From NCBI GenBank assembly GCA_019828595.1, contig JAHQRK010000009.1, positions 1,054,001 through 1,118,000 on the forward strand: a stretch of 64,000 bases of DNA. The letters are read 5' to 3'. Source of the stretch: Aphanomyces cochlioides (lineage: Eukaryota; Oomycota; Saprolegniomycetes; Saprolegniales; Verrucalvaceae). The notes beneath the pieces were generated by a model. That model was not told the DNA's origin. It made no database searches and worked only from the letters and a program-made list of their open reading frames with translations. A program made the position numbers and the translations under genes. Position 1 is the stretch's first letter; the number at the start of each line of letters is the position of its first letter. Below, piece by piece: positions 60,872-64,000 of the stretch.

Positions 60872-61886
60872 TTCTCGTCACCACGTTGTGAAATCCAACA
60901 ATTGGGTGTCTCCATGTGATTGGCCTTGAGGTGCAAATGTTCGAACAAAGTCAAAGTGCGACACCAAACGGCAACTTCAAATGCAATTTGGACGGCAAAG
61001 TCGATCAAATATGGCGGCAAATTCGATGGTACGCCGCAGATTTCATCTTCGGCTAGAAATGCACAGAAAGACGTGGAGAACCGCATGACGATACAACTGA
61101 TAGGCGTACCAGATGCAGATGGGAACTTTCCCGTCGCGGAGTGTGAGCAACGAGTGCAACAAATCGAATTTTTGATTTTCGGCACGCGGGATAAGATGTT
61201 GAACCAGCGAGCCAGCAGCAGGGAACCCCAGAACCATGCTGATAGAGGAGTAAGAAACACACGCGACACGTCTTCTTGTCGTCGCCTTGCTAATGCTCTA
61301 CAGTATGTACGTAGGCGAGCAGAATATGTGTTTCCCGCTGCAAATCGACCTCTTGCAACGATGGTACATGGTTTGGAATACCGCAGCGTCCGCAATTGCC
61401 TTCGCCACAGTGCTTCAACATACTTTACGGTACAACGAACGCAATGGGCGACCAGCCTTTCTCATCGTCGTCTCCCCACACACAAATCGAGCTGACGCGA
61501 AGAGAAACACCTCGAACATTTTGCCCGCACCTCCCACTCTTTCTAGTGCATGCGGAAAACGTATGAGAAAATTGCCGCAAAAAGAGCACGCCATGCGCAA
61601 CAGCAAGGCGATCGAAATCTCGCCCCAAACGAGCGCTAGGATGCGAATGCACGCGCGAAATCGCGGCAGCCACGGGCAAGCTCCGTCAGTCAACCGCTGG
61701 GAATGTTCGAATATAAGATGGAATGCATGTGCGGCTTGGATTCGTTGGAGATCATCCGGATAATGACCTGAAATATCCGGATCATTGTTTTAAACGTGTC
61801 TTGTACGCGGATTTTAAACCGTTACACATGGGACCAACTTAGGCTGCAAACCATTTCGAGAGCAGCGCAAGGAGCCCGACGACGAC
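60872..61886. other. Intergenic between MATE2 and the PP2C gene, unresolved ORFs
   Basis: Divergent genes are separated by 1015 nt. Several ORFs of 60-190 codons overlap on both strands. A minus-strand reading around 61425-61680 (LAVAHGVLFLRQFSHTF) and one at 61043-61237 look somewhat protein-like but lie in different frames, without splice sites I would trust. They may be remnants of a minus-strand gene. The right end contains the CCGGATA element. Confidence 0.4.
61753..61787. promoter_or_regulatory. Paired CCGGAT elements upstream of the PP2C gene
   Basis: CATCCGGATAATG, seven bases, then AAATATCCGGATCATTG; the two ATCCGGAT palindromes face each other about 100 nt upstream of the ATG at 61887. 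Confidence 0.55.
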
Positions 61887-64000
61887 ATGGGGAACTGCTG
61901 CTCGAGTACTGCCGCCGTCACTCGACATTCCGAGCTATTGCCGTTACCTCCACCTCCTCCTCCTCCTCCTCAAGTGACGGTCGGCCCGTTCCCAACTGCG
62001 CTGTCGTCGTCGCATGTTCCAGAAGAGACATATTCGCCAGAGAGTCATGACATGTACACGCCGTCGTTACCGACGCCACCACCCCCGCCAGAGACGACAC
62101 ATTCATTGTCTGTGTCACCCCCGATGGAATCATTTCGAAGAAGTGTGACAGGACCGTTGACAGCGCAAGATTTAGATCAACGCACGACCGCGCCAGAGAA
62201 GACGAGCACCTTCCAAAGCGGAGATTATAAGATCTCATATGCGTATGTGTCCCAACGAGGCTATTACCCCGATTGTACGTCTTACGATTGACTGTCGAAC
62301 GATGTACTATTGCCCCCGCTGTGTAGCGCTCTACAAACCAAACCAGGACTCGTTTGCGTGCAAGCCCATGTTTTATGGCAAGAATTCGTTCTTTGGCGTC
62401 TTTGACGGGCATGGCACGACCGGCGATTTATGTGCGCAGTATGCCCGCGATGTTGTACGACAATACGCGTTCCACCAGCTTGATTTTGATCGCCACCATG
62501 CTTGTCTAGGTCCCCATGTTGCTCCAACAAAACCTTACCAAGAATCTTAATACACAGGAAGCTTTGATTCGCGCCCACACCGACGCAAATACAATGGTGT
62601 GTTGAGCTATATCTGCCAAATGAATTATCCTGGTGCTGTAGATGCATGCTGCTCAGTTTGATGACTCCATGAGCGGCACGACAGCTATATCAGTTCTCTT
62701 CCAAGGAAATGAAATCCACGTCTCGAATGTTGGTGACTCCCGCGCGATCATTGCGCAGGAAATCTCGCAGGATGGAAAAGCACCACAGTTGATAGCAAAA
62801 GCATTGTCGATTGATCAAACCCCATTCCGCAAGGCAGGCGATTTATTCCATAAGAGATCCTGACAAAAGGTTTAGGATGAACGTGAACGCGTCAAGAAGA
62901 CAGGAGCTCGTATTATGACGGTGGATCAACTCGAAGGCTATGAGCCTATCCATGAAAACTGGGGACTTACTCTGGGCGATGAGATTGACGAGTCAGGCGA
63001 CCCTCCTCGCATTTGGCATCCGCATGGAGACTACCCCGTACTTGCTCCATAGCCAAAGAAAATTGAATGATTGTTCTAGGGCACAGCATTTACGCGAAGC
63101 ATTGGAGACCATGTGTCGGAAGAGCTTGGTGTGTTTGCTGAACCTGAGATTGTGACCAAGACACTCAATCCCCACGATAAATTTATCGTGATTGCATCTG
63201 ATGGTGTCTTTGAGTTCTTGACGAGCCAAGCGGTGGTGAACATAGTCAAGACATACCGTGACCCATTGGAAGCATGCCGCGCTGTCGTCGAGGAGGCTTA
63301 CAATCGATGGCTGCAATTTGAAGTACCATTCAACTTGACTTCGTTTATCTCAAGATAGATCATTTAGGTCCGCACAGATGATATCACATGCATTATCTTG
63401 CAAGTGGAGCCTCATGTCCCGAAGATCAAAACATCAAAACTTCAAGGCCGCAGCAGTATTATTAACGGACAGGATGTTCTATTGGCAATGCAGGATAGTA
63501 TACGCCCAGTGCGAGGTTTGGGTGTTGATGTCAACAAGAGCTGGAGGTCTCGTGATACAATTGTCGGGGGCTACGAAACAGTTCGTATGTCCATGACCAA
63601 CGACGACCTCGCTACGGTGCTTCTTTCACCTTCTGCGGAATACGACGTGAAGAAACACGCCGTGGCTAAATCGGACGCCGACACCGCGAAGTTGCGTCGT
63701 ATGGTCAAGAACAACTTCCTCTTTTCGCATTTGACGGAGGAGAAGGTGCCCCAACCTGGCCCAGAGCAATCTATTGACCCTGTCCAATTGTAGCTGAATG
63801 ACGTCCTGTCTGTCATGGAAAAAAAAACAGTCGCACAAGGAACAGTCGTCATCAAGCAAAACGACGACGGAGACAGGTTCTACTTGGTCGACTCGGGCCG
63901 CTTTGATGTCCGAGTTCTTGGCCCAACTGAGCCTGAAGCGGCTCCTCCTTCGTCGACAGAAACTCTTGAGGCCAAATATGGCCCTGTCGTGCACACTTAC
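61887..64000 (+). CDS. PP2C phosphatase-cyclic-nucleotide-binding-domain fusion, 3' partial
   Basis: Eight exons are visible: 61887-62274, 62327-62454, 62510-62596, 62642-62833, 62876-63037, 63080-63322, 63368-63745 and 63794 to the right edge. They encode 595 residues so far. Introns are 42-55 nt; the fourth is GC-AG (AAG|GCAGGC). The start MGNCCSS is a strong N-myristoylation and palmitoylation signal. A Pro-rich linker precedes a complete PP2C domain: KPNQDSF, FFGVFDGHG (metal ligand Asp156), MSGTTAIS, VSNVGDSRA, TPFRKDERERV, FTRSIGD, FIVIASDGV and DDITCIIL. After a ~100-residue linker comes FSHLTEEKLNDVLSVMEKKT and then QNDDGDRFYLVDSGRFDV, the start of a PKA/PKG-type cyclic-nucleotide-binding domain. 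Plants have PP2C-cNMP-kinase proteins of this order, so a kinase domain may follow beyond the window. Confidence 0.93.

Noticed and set aside
60920..61495. Plus-strand 191-codon ORF upstream of the PP2C gene
   Set aside because: Composition is random-like, no motifs, and opposite-strand ORFs in the same place look equally likely.
1..64000. tRNA, rRNA, CRISPR arrays, bacterial-type operons
   Set aside because: Looked for and not seen; gene structure is eukaryotic throughout.

Overview
The window is nuclear DNA from a eukaryote with very short introns, most likely an oomycete, possibly a saprolegnialean. I could place 52 introns by joining reading frames; they run from 38 to 55 nt, and all are GT-AG except two GC-AG. 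The genes fit this placement: a doublecortin-kinase, a PP2C fused to a cyclic-nucleotide-binding domain, a CBS/PB1 protein with a tail anchor, temptin-like secreted proteins and a Ty3/gypsy element. The species assignment is inference.

Layout. 1-7.2 kb: 5'-truncated CDIN1-like nuclease gene, a decayed HAD-domain gene followed by an unrecognised broken gene, a low-complexity K/S/E- and Q/M-rich protein, and an 8-exon doublecortin-domain Ser/Thr kinase. 7.3-32.6 kb: an array of six plasma-membrane-type Ca2+-ATPase (PMCA, P2B) genes in mixed orientation plus relics of at least one more. Two copies form a large inverted repeat and five share an almost identical central 1-kb tract, so the array is being homogenised. 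Three copies have an intron at the same place and three lack it. Two lack the calmodulin-binding tail. 32.7-47.9 kb: compact housekeeping block with NUP205-type nucleoporin, a small PIP-box protein, TRM13 tRNA methyltransferase, IMPACT, an unknown acidic protein, ARP4, a Bmt5-type rRNA methyltransferase and a CBS-PB1 membrane protein. Convergent neighbours are separated by as little as 6 nt and divergent pairs share promoters of 130-175 nt. 48.2-60.9 kb: two MATE transporters of identical exon plan flank a young 6.4-kb Ty3/gypsy element and three temptin-like secreted-protein genes, the third broken. 61.9-64 kb: an N-myristoylated PP2C joined to a cyclic-nucleotide-binding domain, running off the right edge.

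Most unusual points. The retrotransposon carries a spliced gene on the strand opposite to gag-pol, overlapping the end of pol in antisense. The PMCA array combines inverted duplication, CDS-limited identity and intron loss. A CGGATA/TATCCG promoter motif, often palindromic, recurs upstream of four or five unrelated housekeeping genes. No tRNA, rRNA or CRISPR locus was seen.
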